Counted from the stretch's first letter, positions 13,513 through 26,253 are shown. The stretch: DNA of 64,000 bases from Heterostelium multicystogenum (GCA_003667245.1 RCNN01000006.1:1-64000); one strand, 5' to 3'. Notes: generated by a model from the sequence alone, not told the origin. Numbers and translations: made by a program.

Positions 13513-13996
13513 AACAAATCCAAAATAATATTAATACAAGGCATTGCGACACCTAGGTTCCCTTTGTTCTGCAAACTAATTATCTTTTCTCATTATTCAA
13601 ATCAGACTCTGTGTTTCTGGTGACAATTTCAATTATCATATAATATACCAAATGAAAATAACAAAAGGGTAGTAGTTAGTTTATTTTTTGTAAAATAAAG
13701 ATCCAATTTGTAAATCAATGGGTGGTGTGTTTGAAAATAGATTATTTGAATTCCTTTGATGCTTGGTTTTTATGTGTTAATTTTTATAAAAAATAACTTT
13801 ACTTTCATTGATTTACTACTCTATTATTATTTTTAAAAAATTAGTTAAGATAAGATTAGATGAATTATAGATATATATAATTATTTAGTAAGTTATCTAT
13901 ATATCTATATATATAATTAGAGTTAGTTTATTATATTATTATTATTGTATTATATTGTATTAGTAGAGAAAACTATAGATATTAAAGTTGATAGAT
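13513..13996. other. intergenic region
   Basis: AT-rich with tandem ATATATCT-type runs at about 13870-13915. It forms the 3' flank of kelch-like copy 2 and the promoter side of the LRR gene. No gene seen. Confidence 0.55.
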
Positions 13997-16900
13997 ATGT
14001 CAGAAACAACTACCACTATTGTTGTTGAAAGTAGTTTGAATGAAGGTAGTAGTAATAGTAATGTTGCTAATTATAGTGGTAGTAGTGATAAATCAAATAA
14101 AGGACATTCAAATGTTAGAGAGTTAAAGAGATTGTTTGAATCAAAGAAATCAGTTGTATTTGATAAGCTGAGTTCTTTGACGAGTAATAGATTCAAGTAT
14201 ACCAAGGAAAAGGATAGAGAGAGAGAAAGAGGTGAAAAGGAGGAAAAGAAAGAGAAGGAAAAAGAAGAGAGAAAGGAAAGAGAACAACGCGAGAAAGAGT
14301 TAAAGTCAAAGGAGAAGGAGAAGGAGAAAGATATCAAATTAAAGAGAAACAAGCAAAAGAAAGAGAGAAAGAGAGGGAAAAAAAGAAAAGAAAAAGAGAA
14401 AAGAGAAAGAGAAGGATGATATCGAATACGAAGAGGTACAGATATCATCAAGTGAAAGAAAGTATTACTATTATATAAATGAAGCAATTAGAAGTAAGTA
14501 TTGGAATTGGGAAATGCGTAATAGAAGTTTGAATGCAAAACATTGACACACTCATGTAAATGAAACAGAGAATATACCCATTGTACCCTCTCTAGCTATT
14601 AGAAGAAAGTCTTTGGATTTGACTCATTCACCGATAAAGGGATCGCTCTATGCATCAAAGTATCAGCATAACTACTCTCCGAGCACTCGTACCATACAAT
14701 TGTCAAAAAATCAAAAGAAGAGCGTCACTGTACCACCACCTCAGTACAATGATGATACTAGTTGGATCAAGAAGGCAAAGGATGATGAATGCGTGCCTGA
14801 TTCATCTAAGAAATCGTCATCCATTGCTGTCAATGAACCACCTTCACCAAGACCACTTCTTCAGCAATCAAAGAGTACATTCGAGCTTAAGCCAACCACT
14901 ATCTTCCGTCACATGTCACAAGAAGAGCCTACTCCAAAGAAGTCAACGTCTTCATCCTCAAATCTTTCTAGCAATAACAACAGCAACAACAATAATTATA
15001 ATAAGTTTAAAGACAGTTATACCTCAAAGGAAAAGGTGGACAACAATTTGATGGTATCAAAGGACAGCAATGACATCATCTCGGATAAAGATGGTAAAGA
15101 TAAAATATTTTCATGGGCAACTCTTAGACGTATGAAAAGGTCATGTTCAACCGTGGAGGATGCACCGATATTCATTATTTCTCCACCTTTAAAATCAACA
15201 ACAACTACTACACCAAGCAGCTCATTGGCAGGTGGAAGTGCTGACAGTATTCCAACAACACAACCACAAGATGATTCAACTAAAACCTCTCCAACACAAT
15301 ATTATAAACCAAAAAGCTCTAGTCAACTCTCATTTGGTGACAAAGACAAGACAGTTGTCCAACAAAGTGAAGTTGGCAGTCCTCCACAAGAAGTTAAGCG
15401 ATATGTATCACAATCAATCACGATATTACGTAAAGATTTGGTTGGAAATAATACAAGTTATTCATCACCTTCTTCACCAGGTGAGCATACTCCACCAAAG
15501 AACAAGCTTATTTCAATTGCAAAGAACACTAAACGTCTAAAATGCGACCGCCGAAGAATTAAAGACATCTTCTGCAACGTTAGAGAGTTCAATTGCAGTT
15601 GTCATATCAGAGTCTGAACCATCATCTCCTGTTTGTCACCATCACGCGCAGAATTTATCACCGCAAGCAGCAGTAGTTTTCGAATCCACGATTAGAAGTG
15701 CTGCTTCAAACTACACGTGCTCGTTCCAGTTCGGTCGGAAGTCTCATTGAAGCAACCAAATTTGAGTTGGATGATATTCCTCCACTAAAAGTACATGTTT
15801 CAACTTTAGAGGAGTGCTTAGAACAATTTGCCAAGCCATTCGAACTTACTCGTCCAGGAATAGGCGGTGGACGTTGTTTCGTATTAGATTTGGCTAATTG
15901 CTCTCTAGGAGACGAAGGAATGGTACAAATAGCTTCAAACTGTCCAGGAAATCTTGAAATTGCAGATTTAAGTTGGAATGAAATCAGTGGCGAAGATTGG
16001 AGGCTTTCACCAGAATGTTGGTTGACACTCAATCGCTATTCACTTCAATTAGCTTACAAGGAAATTCAATTTTCACCAACCAATCTCAGCAATTCTTGGA
16101 GTCTATCAGCAATATTAAACGAGAGAAGAAAGGTTACAAGGGATTCGGAATCAATTTGAAAGAGACCGGAATTGAAAATGAGGGTGCTGAATACCTTGCT
16201 AACTACATTGGATCAAACCAATTCCCTCATATCATTGGATTGAACCTTACATATGCGTCAGTGACTGATATTGGTATGAGTTATTTCAGTAGTGCACTTG
16301 TACGTAATACCTTTTTTGACAACTCTGATTCTCGATGAGAATTATTCTTGGTGATGATGGTGCATGCTTGCTTGCCGAGGGTCTAAAGTTTAATAAGACA
16401 CTGACACACTTGCAAATGCGAAATGCGGATGTCGGTGAACGTGGTACCATTGAATTGTCAAACGCATGTAAATTCAATACAACCATTTCTTTGCTAGATC
16501 TCTCTCTCAATCCTTGGGAATTGAACGGTGAGATGGCATTGGCAGTCATTAATGACCACCAAACAGATGATGTCAAAGAAGCAAAAGATAGTCATTACCA
16601 AAGTCATTTGGAAAGATGAAGGACTAAATCAATGGGAAGAAGAAGAGATTCATCAAATTGTTCACCACTTACAAAAGAAAAGATCATTGACCTCCTCATT
16701 AACGGATTCTCTCTGTCCCCTCTTATCCAACAAGAGCAGCTCTTTGAACACTTCAAATTAGACACCAACCATCTATCAAAGATCTTCAAACAAATCGTTG
16801 AAATCAATCCCAAACAATCTGACAACAGTAGCCACGCATTGAAGTTGTTGGTAGATATCCTCCATCCCATCTTGGAAATCATGATTTCCTCACCAGTTTC

Positions 16901-17569
16901 CTCAACCACATGTCATCGCTTGTCTCCATTCTCGACAGATCTTTCAAGAAGATCGACCTTTTTCTTTTTGAAACTATTGGAATTCTTTGATCTTTTAATA
17001 CAGTCTGATAATACTCAAATGCTTTGAAAAATTGGATGAATGTTTCAATATTTAATAAGTGTTTGGTAAGTTTCAACCTATTTAAACTCACAAGAAAAAT
17101 ATTATACTAATCCTAAGATAATAATAGGATTTAATTTATGAATTCCCATTCAATAATATATTGCACCAGAAAGTTTTAAAATCTATTTGTATCAACAACT
17201 AAAAATGTTATCTTTAAGAATTTCGAACGATCAGTAAGTATATTCATAGTACACCATTGTTTCTATACAATTTTGTTGACACGAATTTATTAAATTTAAC
17301 AGGTATTAGTTTGGAACATCTTGGAAGATTAATTACATATTTAACAATGGAAAGCGATAATCTACCTGGAAATAGAAAACCAAAACTTTGGACATCTCTT
17401 GGAAATCTCAAAGTTGGTAAAGAAATCAACCCATCCATTCCTCCTTACAAAAGAATGGAAGCAATATCAAACCAACATTCTCGACAAAGAAACTCAACTT
17501 CAAGATAACTATTTATGTGGATTCATACCTGACCGAAATATGAAATTGGATTCGAACCTATTAGAATAA
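13997..17569 (+). CDS. leucine-rich-repeat protein with a possible SAPS-like C-terminal region (frame-broken)
   Basis: The N-terminal half (13997-15620) is low complexity: Ser/Asn-rich, then a long Lys/Glu/Arg tract near 14200-14420, then Ser/Pro/Thr-rich. From about 15700 to 16620 come several ribonuclease-inhibitor-type leucine-rich repeats (LDLANCSLGDEG, LNLTYASVTDIG, LQMRNADVGERG, LDLSLNPW). The C-terminal region (16630-17569) is helical, crosses two short introns (donors at 17066 and about 17233) and ends at TAA 17567-17569. Its LEHLGRLITYL segment and neighbouring helices recall SAPS/PP6 regulatory subunits, a tentative reading. The frame changes at least eight times. At several sites removing one base from a short run restores continuity: a T run near 16307, TT near 16342, an A run near 17450. 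The ATG at 13997 follows an in-frame TTG and is preferred. Confidence 0.6.
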
Positions 17570-18173
17570 TTCGAGAAGGAGTTCAAAAAATAATGTATTA
17601 TATTAATAAAATAACCAAGTTGCAACCAAATAATATTAAGTATAGTATGATAAATCAAAGATCTTTAAATCAACATGGGACGCAATGAATTAAAGGAAAT
17701 TAAAACATAGAAATTATTATATTTAATAGTAAAACTCAAGTTGTTTGTTAACACCCTTTGATGATTTCCACATAATTCTCATATTAATTTTTTAAAAATA
17801 ATAATCTCAAAAATGCATGGAAATCATCTGTAAACAATTTCCACTGCTGGGAGAGGGTGTAAAAATAGAACTGAACTGCTTTTCATCAAAGTTGGGTTAA
17901 ATATGTATTGATTGTTGTAATAAATTTGTGTTTAAAACATGTAGTTGTATCAATCAATTGATTTGCTATTAATCTTGATGATAAAGAATAAGAATAATGA
18001 TATCTTTTAGATATTTGTTACTTGTTGTAACTCTTTTTATATTTATTATTAGTTATAATGATAGGTTATTAGTATTATCTTTTGACCAAGACCATGATGA
18101 CATTTTAGTATGTTCTTTGAATTCCAACCATGTAAATGATTTTATCTAACAAGATTTAATTTACACCTAGAGA
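17570..18173. other. intergenic region
   Basis: AT-rich, between two plus-strand genes. No conserved coding segment, RNA gene or repeat recognised. Confidence 0.5.
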
Positions 18174-18704
18174 ATGATTAAAGATATAGAGGCTGATTAT
18201 AGAAACGAAGAATATGTTAACGAAGATCAAGAATCAAAGAAAATAAATGAAGTAAAAGAAAAGATAATGGCAACAATATTCGAAAGAAACAAACATAAAC
18301 AAGACTTTTATCAAAGAAATCGAGAGATACTTGAGAAAGAAAAGGAATTATACTTTGGAAAGCAAACTCCACCTTTCAATTCTATATCTGCCTCTTCCAT
18401 TGGTTCACCAACACGAGGTTCACCACCTAAAAAAAGATATCATCATCATGGAAACAAGCCCTCTAAGCATCGCCAAAATAATATTAACTTGCCGAACTTT
18501 GAAGAAGGTAAACCAATCAACTATCATTATTCGCCAGGCCAAGACTTTGGCTACAACCATGAAAGATCGGAGGGAGGCGCATCCAATGCCGGTTCAAATG
18601 GAAGCGGATTCCCAGTTAAACATCTCACAGAGGAACAGAGAGAAAAACTAGAACAAATGCAGAAATCACAACAAAAACATCAGAGACAAATGCAAGAGCA
18701 GTAA
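18174..18704 (+). CDS. small charged protein of unknown function
   Basis: A single intact frame of 176 codons from an ATG with the usual A-rich context. The first 70 residues are Glu/Lys-rich and predicted helical (DIEADYRNEEYVNEDQESKK, then KQDFYQRNREILEKEKELY). The middle is Ser/Pro/His-rich and the C-terminus is a Gln/Lys/Glu helix. No signal peptide or membrane segment. I recognise no family. It is likely real because its composition is protein-like and the frame is open throughout, unlike its AT-rich surroundings. It lies tail-to-tail with the KDM5-like gene, 100 bases away. Confidence 0.6.
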   Translation: MIKDIEADYRNEEYVNEDQESKKINEVKEKIMATIFERNKHKQDFYQRNREILEKEKELYFGKQTPPFNSISASSIGSPTRGSPPKKRYHHHGNKPSKHRQNNINLPNFEEGKPINYHYSPGQDFGYNHERSEGGASNAGSNGSGFPVKHLTEEQREKLEQMQKSQQKHQRQMQEQ

Positions 18705-18806
18705 TTACAAGTATCCTACAAATGATATACACAGAAAATGATTATTTTTTTGAAATACAGTAAGAAATTAACATTAAAAATGGATTTTATATTATATTAA
18801 GGGTTG

Positions 18807-21800
18807 TCAAATCACTTTTTTGAGGAAGGTGAATTTGGATTGGTTGGTTTCTTTTGTCGGTGTTTTTTGGTTCTTTGAGAAAATCAATGAAAATGAGGGA
18901 GTAGGTGAAGTTTTTGTGGATGAAGGTGTTGGGAATTTATATACAGTGTTGATGTTGCTGGTATTGGCTATTTTGTTGATGTTGGATGTTCTGGTGGCTG
19001 GATGATGTCCTTTATCTTCGGTCAGTTTCTTCTTAACAGCAGCAATTGCCTCTTCAATTTCTTTGAGTGATTTGTTGATCTTGAGCGACTTTTTGATGTT
19101 TGGACAGTCGCAAACGTGTTTCAGGCATTTGACAACGGTTTCGTTTTCGTCTTCTTCCTCCTCGCAACATTTTCTGCAGTGAATATAAGAGAGGTAGGAA
19201 TCTGCTTTGCAAATGGAACACTGTTTGACTTGATCGATATGTTCAGGTTGTGTGATGTCTCTAAAATACCTGTTCGGTAGAGATGCCAAGCTTCTGAATC
19301 TTTTCGCGAAGACGAACCTCGTTGTCACGCATCTTCTGGAGACACGGATATAGGAATCTACAGAGTTCGACAGATGGATTTTGGAGTGAAAGCATCATCA
19401 TGAGTTGGTCAAGGCAGAAAACATTGCTACGATTTACTTCTTGGTAGTGCTCAGTCGATTTCACTCCATATGGAAGCCAGTCGGGGGGTGCAAAATTTAC
19501 AGCTTCGGCAACTGTGAATCCATGACTGAAACCAGCATGATATGCTTGTGGGAATGTTATTACAAACTCTCCTGGTCCTTGTAGAGTACGGCAAACTGGA
19601 ACACCAGCATCAATAAGAGCAACTGGTGACATCATTGTGATCAAGAGATAAAGAAAGATTTGGTGTCTTTTCAAATAGTTGTGGGAGGGCGTCACGCATT
19701 ACTTTTTCAAAAATCTCTGCTTCCTCACCCGCAACTCCATACCATGTCTTGTAGTTCCAGTATGGAGGTAGTTGATCGAGTAGAGATAATTGTCTTCGTT
19801 GTGCCAACAGAAAGATGAGAACAGCATACCAATGTACATCATTGGATCGGTAACTCCACTAACTGGTTCTGTCAAATGGGAAAATACTGATCTCTGCATC
19901 TTTGGAAGTGTATTCAAATTCCAATGCTCATCGGATGGTGTCTCTTCACTTCCATCGAAATTAGCAACACGTTGAAATCCACTGCATGTGTACGCACATC
20001 TAAATCACTTCCATAGTGTACCTGCACATTCTCATCACCATTCTCCACAATTCTCCAAAACTCGCTCTCTACTGAATCTGGATCATTATTATCATTTGGG
20101 AACCATCGCTTTGCAAACTTTGATGATAAAATTTCAAACTCTTCCAAACTATAGATGTTTCCTTCATAGAATCCGAAATCTTCTTGTTCTTCATCATCTT
20201 CAAAATTCAATATGTTCTATAAGTAACAATAAGTTAATACCATGAATTTCTAAAACAAACTTTAGATACGTTGGCTTACCTCCATATTGAATACATTCGG
20301 AAATAACCATATCTATCATTGGTGGAAACTTTTTGTTGGGTTGGCTATCAACGAGTTCTTGATATTCCTTCTTTTTGGCCAACTCATAGTCATAGAGATA
20401 TTTGTTGTAAAGTCTCTTGAGAGATTGAATTGGTTTTTCGCATTGCTCTGATACTTTGAGTACAGTAAGAATCTCTTGCCAACCATTACCTCTTGTAACT
20501 TCCCAAAGTCCTCCACGCCTATTGACCTCTACAAATACTTGGTACAAGTCGAGATCACGACCATCATACTGTGGGAATGCTGTCATTGGTTCACCCTTAT
20601 CTTCGAGAAATGCACATAGCTGGGCGACAAAGACTTCACTTGGACCAGACCAACGAGTCTTTAGTTGATGAATATTTTGTACTTTTGTTTTGAATTTAAA
20701 ATTCTTTGGATCCATTTCCTTCATCACTGACTCTGCTTTGTAAGGTGGTACAATCTTACAAATACCATACTTCTCTCCAATAGGACGAATCTTCTCAATG
20801 TAGGCAAGTGGATACTTAAACTCCTCTTCAGTTGGGTAGAAAACTGGTGCCTCTTGAATCTTCCAACGTTTAACCTTCTCTTTGTCCCATGGTTTAGCTG
20901 ATTTGATATCCACTGCCTTTGGTGGTTGTTTTACTTTCTTTTGCTTCTTTGGGCTTCCACTGTCTGCTGGTCCATCGCTAGACAGCCTCTTCAATCTTGC
21001 ATCCTTTGACATGACAACACCTGACATCATCTTGCCAGATGATCTTCCACTGCTGATGTTGTTTGACGAGTGTGTAGAAGTCGATTCTTTGGTTGCAAAA
21101 GTTGGAGCAATAGACTCACTTTGTCCAGATGAAGCTACCTTTGCTGTAGTTGTTGTTGTCGTAATAGTAGTTGTAGTAGTTGAAGTAGTTGTAGTTATTA
21201 TATTCATATCATCGTTGCTGTCGATAACTTGATGTGACGATATTAAGGTCGAAGAAGATGAAGAATGATCATTCACATTTCCAGATAACATATCATCAAC
21301 TTCACTGCTTTTGACCTGTTCCATTTCCAAATCCTTTGGTTCGACTACTATTTCTTTTCTTGACGCCTTGACCTTTGTTTTCGACTTTGATAAAGGTTTA
21401 AATGTTTCGACTAAATCTACTGATTCTGATTCACTATCATGTTCTTTTGAATTTCTTTTGAAGGTGAAGGTGTCGACATAGTTTCTTTCTTCTTTGGACT
21501 TAGCTGTTTTTTCTTTCTTTCTTCTTTATCTATAGCCTTTGTTTTCTTTTTATCTGATTTTGCTTTTACGACTTCTTCTGCTTCTTTCTCACTTTCTTCT
21601 TCTGATCTGTCTTCTTCATCTGATTGTTCATCAAATTCCTCTTCTGATTCTAATTCTTCTTCTAATTCTTCTGACTCTGACTCTTCTTCCTTTTGGCTTT
21701 CTTTCCTTTTCCTGTAGTTGATTTCTTTTTTCCTTTAGCTGTTGCTGCTTTTTCTTTTGCTGGTTTTGCTTTTAGCAATTTTCTCTTTGATAGACGGCGA

Positions 21801-22139
21801 TTTGGTAGGTGACTTTATTAGTTTTGCTTGAGGTGATTTTTGGCTGATGGTGATGCCAATGATTTCTTTGGGGTTTCTCTTTTAATTTTCGACTAACTTT
21901 GTTGATGGACGTATCTTGGTTGCCGAACCTCTCTTGTTAGTTGCCAATTCGATGACTTCATTTGCTGCTATCGCGGCAGCACGTGGTTTTCTCTGTCCTG
22001 GTACAGGTGTTTGATGATGTGCTCTCATTCTAAGGGGACCAGCAGTATTCTCACACTCTGTCTTATGCTGACGTAAATTCGAAGAAGGGACTCTCACATT
22101 ACAAATTGGGCAAATGGACATAGCTCTTTTTCCACTCAT
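18807..22139 (-). CDS. KDM5/JARID1-type JmjN-ARID-JmjC histone lysine demethylase
   Basis: Fe(II)/2-oxoglutarate-dependent demethylase, expected to act on H3K4 methylation in the nucleus. Order from the N-terminus: a Cys/His finger (CPICNVRVPSSN...HKTEC, about residues 9-32), a long acidic/basic linker, JmjN (APVFYPTEEEF), ARID (FPQYDGRDLDLYQVF...RGGLWEV), JmjC and a C5HC2 zinc finger (CSICKADSYL...CRKC). In JmjC, FSSFCWHNED gives the His and acidic iron ligands, KTWYGV follows, and AYHAGFSHGF supplies the second His. An intron with donor GTAAGC at 20283 separates ARID from the segment leading into JmjC. The frame slips at about 20210 (TTTT run) and near 19915, 19800, 19690 and 19265; the motifs on both sides stay conserved. 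No PHD finger is visible. The start ATG at 22139 is preferred over the upstream in-frame TTG. Confidence 0.88.
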
Positions 22140-23316
22140 GTTTGTTTCAAAACTTTTTTTTCCCAAACCAATCCAATAAAAAATTTTTTTTTCAATTGAC
22201 TACTATTCTTATATCTTTATCTTTATCTTTATCTAATATATATCTATCTATTATCTATCACTGAACATGTATATATTAGTAAATTTTTAAATGTAATTAA
22301 TTAACAACTTTTAGTTATTATTATTATTTATAATTGTTATTATTTGTATTATATATTTTGTAATGAATTTGAATAGATATGATATCCAATAAGTTTAAAC
22401 TGGATAAACAATGTATTATAGCTGGAAAGAGAAATGTGGAAAATAAAACAAAAGTTTTTACTAATTTTGTTTGAATAAATTCTATATTTTATAACATTTT
22501 AGTATTATTCGATAAAAAACATCATCTTTTGTTTTTTTAACGTACAGAAACAACAACAACAACAACAAAATACTCAAATTTATTATTTTTAATTAAAAAA
22601 TATTTGGCAACAACACATTCCCCACCAGAAAATGAAAAGTTTTGATTTTTTGTTTTTTTTTTTTTTTGTTTTTGTTGTCAGGTTGAAGATATCAATCAAT
22701 GGGTGTATGAGTACTCTTTTTTTTAAAATGAAATGATGTGAACTATTGTTCATGAAGTTAGTGCTTTGTTGATTGTTTGTTCTCAGTGCTCGGGATGAGA
22801 TTCAAAGTTATTAATTATCATTGACTCCAATGTCAATAATACTACCAAATGATGATGTTGATGATGGCGGTGGTGGCGAATTAAAGTAGCTTTTACCTAA
22901 TTGGAATGGAATGAAATTGAAGCAGTTCCAAATTGGATATTGGAAAGGTATTCATTTTAAATGACAGATTTTGATTTAATTTAATTTGATTGGAATGGGT
23001 TTGGAGATGTGCTTTTGTTTGTGTTTAATTTAAATAGTTTAAAGTGCGGACGATAAAATGGTGATTTTGATTGGTTATTATGCCAATGACTATTTTTGAT
23101 TGTCTATTTTTAGGGTGATCATCCCACATCCCATTGGAGTCATAGAATAGTAGTAATCATTATTAATTAAATACAAAAAAATACATATTTAAAACAAATA
23201 ATTTAATGGTTGGATAGGGATCATACTTACTATTACAAGTCCTGCTCCTCTCCTGTATTCACTTACTATACTCTGTTCATCTTATCTGTTTGTAACTAAT
23301 CTATGTATCTATGTGT
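22140..23316. other. intergenic region, long A and T runs
   Basis: AT-rich, with (CAA)n near 22547-22567 and a T run near 22651-22670. Apart from a possible short coding segment on the minus strand (22811-22955) I see nothing. Confidence 0.5.
22811..22955 (-). CDS. possible short coding segment, unknown
   Basis: A frame on the minus strand reads through a hydrophobic aromatic stretch (PIWNCFNFIPFQLGK) and then Ser/Pro-rich sequence, ending at TAA 22811-22813. An ATG at 22955 lies one base out of frame, near CCTTTCC. Base composition is much richer in G+C than the surroundings. It may be the last exon of a small gene whose upstream exon lies near 23110-23180. No family recognised. Confidence 0.25.
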
Positions 23317-24389
23317 CTATCTGATATTGTTATAAAAATTGAATTCGGGTTGTGAAAAGTTTGGAATATGTAATTTTGTCTCCAAAGTCCTGTTAGAAGT
23401 TATAATTATTAGATAATTTTTGGAAATAATAATCTAATTAGTATTGTTTGTTGCTTGGTTGCTTGATTGGCGAGTTAATTGTAAATTATATAATTAGTTT
23501 ATCTACATACACTTTTTTACCTAAAACTTTAATTTGTCTGAGATGTGTATCCCTACCGTTCTGGTGGTTAGCAATGATTGATATTTGTAATAGATTGGCA
23601 CGTAATGGTCTGATTATTGATAATAAAAATATATCAAATGATTAGTATTTTGTTTTCAGATGGATATTTATGGTATGTTGGTTAGGTGGCTATGATGAAA
23701 ATTACTTTTGCTTTTCGTTGAGTAATGGTATGTTTATCCAACCATTTGGTTCCTCTAGGTCTGTATTGATTATTTCTTCTAAATCATGAAAAGTTGATCC
23801 AATCTTTATAGAGATCTTTGATGGTGTATAGCTTTCATCTTCTTTGAAATCTGTATATAATAATAGATTCTTCAAAAATTGTTGTTGGTTGTTTGGTTAG
23901 TTAGTTGGTTCGTCAAATGGTACAACCATCAAACCTATCATCTAATGACATGACGTATGTTATGTTGGTACATACTTCAATTTCATATCTACGATTGAAT
24001 TGTATATTGATAGTATGTGGTTGAGCTGCATCTGATCTAGATTAGTTAATACAATAGTCAATATATAAATATATATATATTTTATATTTCCTTGGTATAG
24101 TTATATGATGCTTACTGCCAATATGTAGAAAGATTCTCATCTAAAAGGCTGCTCGATACCACAGCCAGGCTTGGCAGATGATAGTGTCCAAGTTGCATGT
24201 TCCGATGTCAACAAGACCTGTGAATTCTCTCATGATTGAGTCGATCGATTCTTTGCCAAAGTCTGTTGTTGATCTTTACTAAGATTGTTATTGTTGCCGG
24301 CGGTGGCAGCATTGGCAGTTAGTTCCTCCACCATTGTTATTATTTGGTAAACCATCGTTGTTAGCTTGTGCGATTGTATTTGTATCCAT
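23317..24389 (-). CDS. anapc10: anaphase-promoting complex subunit 10 (APC10/DOC1)
   Basis: APC10 is the DOC-domain subunit of the APC/C ubiquitin ligase and helps bind D-box substrates in the nucleus and cytosol. Its exons are too short to stand out as open frames. They are 24116-24389, 23976-24036, 23706-23869, one ending near 23502 and a last one at 23317-23389. All introns are GT..AG. Diagnostic segments are [15 protein letters not shown] and NLSTYWQ in exon 1, [13 protein letters not shown] in exon 2, [14 protein letters not shown] and [11 protein letters not shown] in exon 3, and [18 protein letters not shown] in exon 4. The last exon ends in YNNIR, like the FMMYRSIR tail of the family. 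Exon 1 needs small frame corrections (one at GCAGCCTTTTAG near 24143), and the phase into exon 5 is off by one. The identification is secure. Confidence 0.87.
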
Positions 24390-24960
24390 CTTATCTGTTG
24401 TTCACTCTGTTATCTTCTAAGACATATCAGTTTTAAAAAAATCTGATATATCACATGTGTTCAGTAATATTAAAAACTACTTTCATCAACTCACTTATTA
24501 ATTTCCCTCCTTTTTTAAAAAATTTAGACTATTCTAAAAATAGTAAAAATGTAAATTTAAACTAGTTTTTAATTATATAATTAAAACATTTATGATTTCA
24601 TTCAAATACAAATACAAATATAAATACAAATACAAATACATATAATTGAATTAAAAAATTATAATATCCAATTCTTGAGATCTAACAATAATTTTTGATT
24701 TTTCTTTTCGATTATCCTACTCATATTAAACAGATTTCAAAAGTATAAATAAACATATGTTTAAATAATAAATTGGAAATCAATCTTCATCATTTGATGT
24801 CTGTAAAATCAAACTTGTGTGTTGGGGCGTATTTAATATGATTTTAAAGATTTGAAATTGTGTGAAATTTTAAGAAAAATAGATGTCTGTCGTTCGTAGA
24901 GATATGTAAAAATAGGCAAACTGCTGGGTCCAAACACCACTTTGTTATACACTCGATACA

Positions 24961-26253
24961 ATGACTTCGACAACTTCTACAACTTCTACATCACTGAACA
25001 ATAGCACTGCAGAAGAAGATAAGAATACAAGTAAATCTTTATCTGAGCTAATAGAGACGATCAGAAATGAAGAAGATTCATTAGAATTCTCGAATGGCTA
25101 TTGCGAATCAGCAAAGTTGGTGTTTTCCGAATCACTAACGACACTCACAGAGTTTATATTGGAGATGGATCAAGGCAATATTGAATATCAGCTCTCCGCT
25201 GATATCAGACGTAATCCAAACTTCTTTGCTGGTCTTGTACCGCCAAAACAAGAGAGTGCTGTCGTCAAAGAAAAGAGTAAGAGCGGTGCAAAGAAAACAA
25301 AAGTTAGAACACCTCCACCCGTTGTAGAGGATCCGGTGATTATAATGAATCGAATGATGCTATTGTTTGCTACTGCATCGGGAAAAGTCGAGGCTGTCAA
25401 GCTGCTACTTGAAAAAGGAGCTAGCGTCCTGGTGAATGTACCCGATCCTATCACCAAGTTGACTCCACTCCATATAGCTGTGATGGGAGGACGTCCCGAG
25501 ATTGTTGCTTTGCTCGAAAAGTATGGGGCAGACTCAAATGTCTTGGACTCATTCCGTGCAAAGCCAATTGACTATGCAAATTTGCGTGGATTGCCATGCA
25601 TGCCAAAACCACCCGCAACAATCGCCGTCTACAATCACAACAATGACGGAGCACTACAGCACTGGCCAGTGGATCGTGTTGAGCGTGAGCTCTCGATTAT
25701 CTATACTCCACGTGTATTGTCGACAGCAAAGTATCTAGTGGAGCTTTGTTTCAGCTCGTTTGCGATTGACCCCAACATGGAGTCTCGAAAGATGTATTTG
25801 GATACAATCAACAGCACTGGTGGCGAGTCCAACGTAATACTTGGCTGGATATCGCCACAAGTTGGTTGGGGTATTTTTGCCGCCCGTAGTTTTAAGAAAG
25901 GAGATTTTATAGTTAGATATGGAGGAAAGTTGAACAACACCGATGCAATGGTGACCACTTCCTACAATATGATGACATCAATGGATGATTTTGGACTGGA
26001 CGCATACCGTTATCGATCGTTGGGTGGAATGATCAATCATTCCTTCAAAATACGCAAACGCTTTATCAGAATGTATATTTGAATATGGAGCTGAGCAAGC
26101 GATGATCACAGCAACCAAATATATCCCCAAAGGACATCAGATTTCATAAACTATTCTAACTCCTACTGGAAACCAGAGGAAAATGACGAACACATAGAAA
26201 TGATAGAGTTGGGTGGAACCGACAGCTATCCATCCGTTATAACTAACTTATAA
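24961..26253 (+). CDS. ankyrin-repeat SET-domain protein
   Basis: Putative protein lysine methyltransferase. The first 110 residues are Ser/Thr- and Lys-rich. About two ankyrin repeats follow (TPLHIAVMGGRPEIVALLEKYG). The C-terminal third is a SET domain: GWGIFAARSFKKGDFIV, then GGMINHS, the NHS S-adenosylmethionine-binding motif. The main frame shifts just after NHS (about 26045). The rest of the SET core (YGAEQAMITATKYIPKG and NYSNSYWKPEEN) reads on in other frames to a TAA at 26251-26253, with further slips near 26080 and 26150. Because the downstream part is still SET-like, this looks like sequence error rather than truncation. Substrate is unknown; no pre-SET cysteine cluster is visible. 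Confidence 0.75.

Noticed and set aside
14071..14487. Minus-strand Phe/Ser/Leu-rich frame that looks like a membrane protein
   Set aside because: It is the shadow of the Lys/Glu-rich tract of the LRR gene on the plus strand.
20882..21232. Plus-strand frame with Val-rich hydrophobic end
   Set aside because: Shadow of the Thr-rich linker of the KDM5-like gene; no start context or family match.
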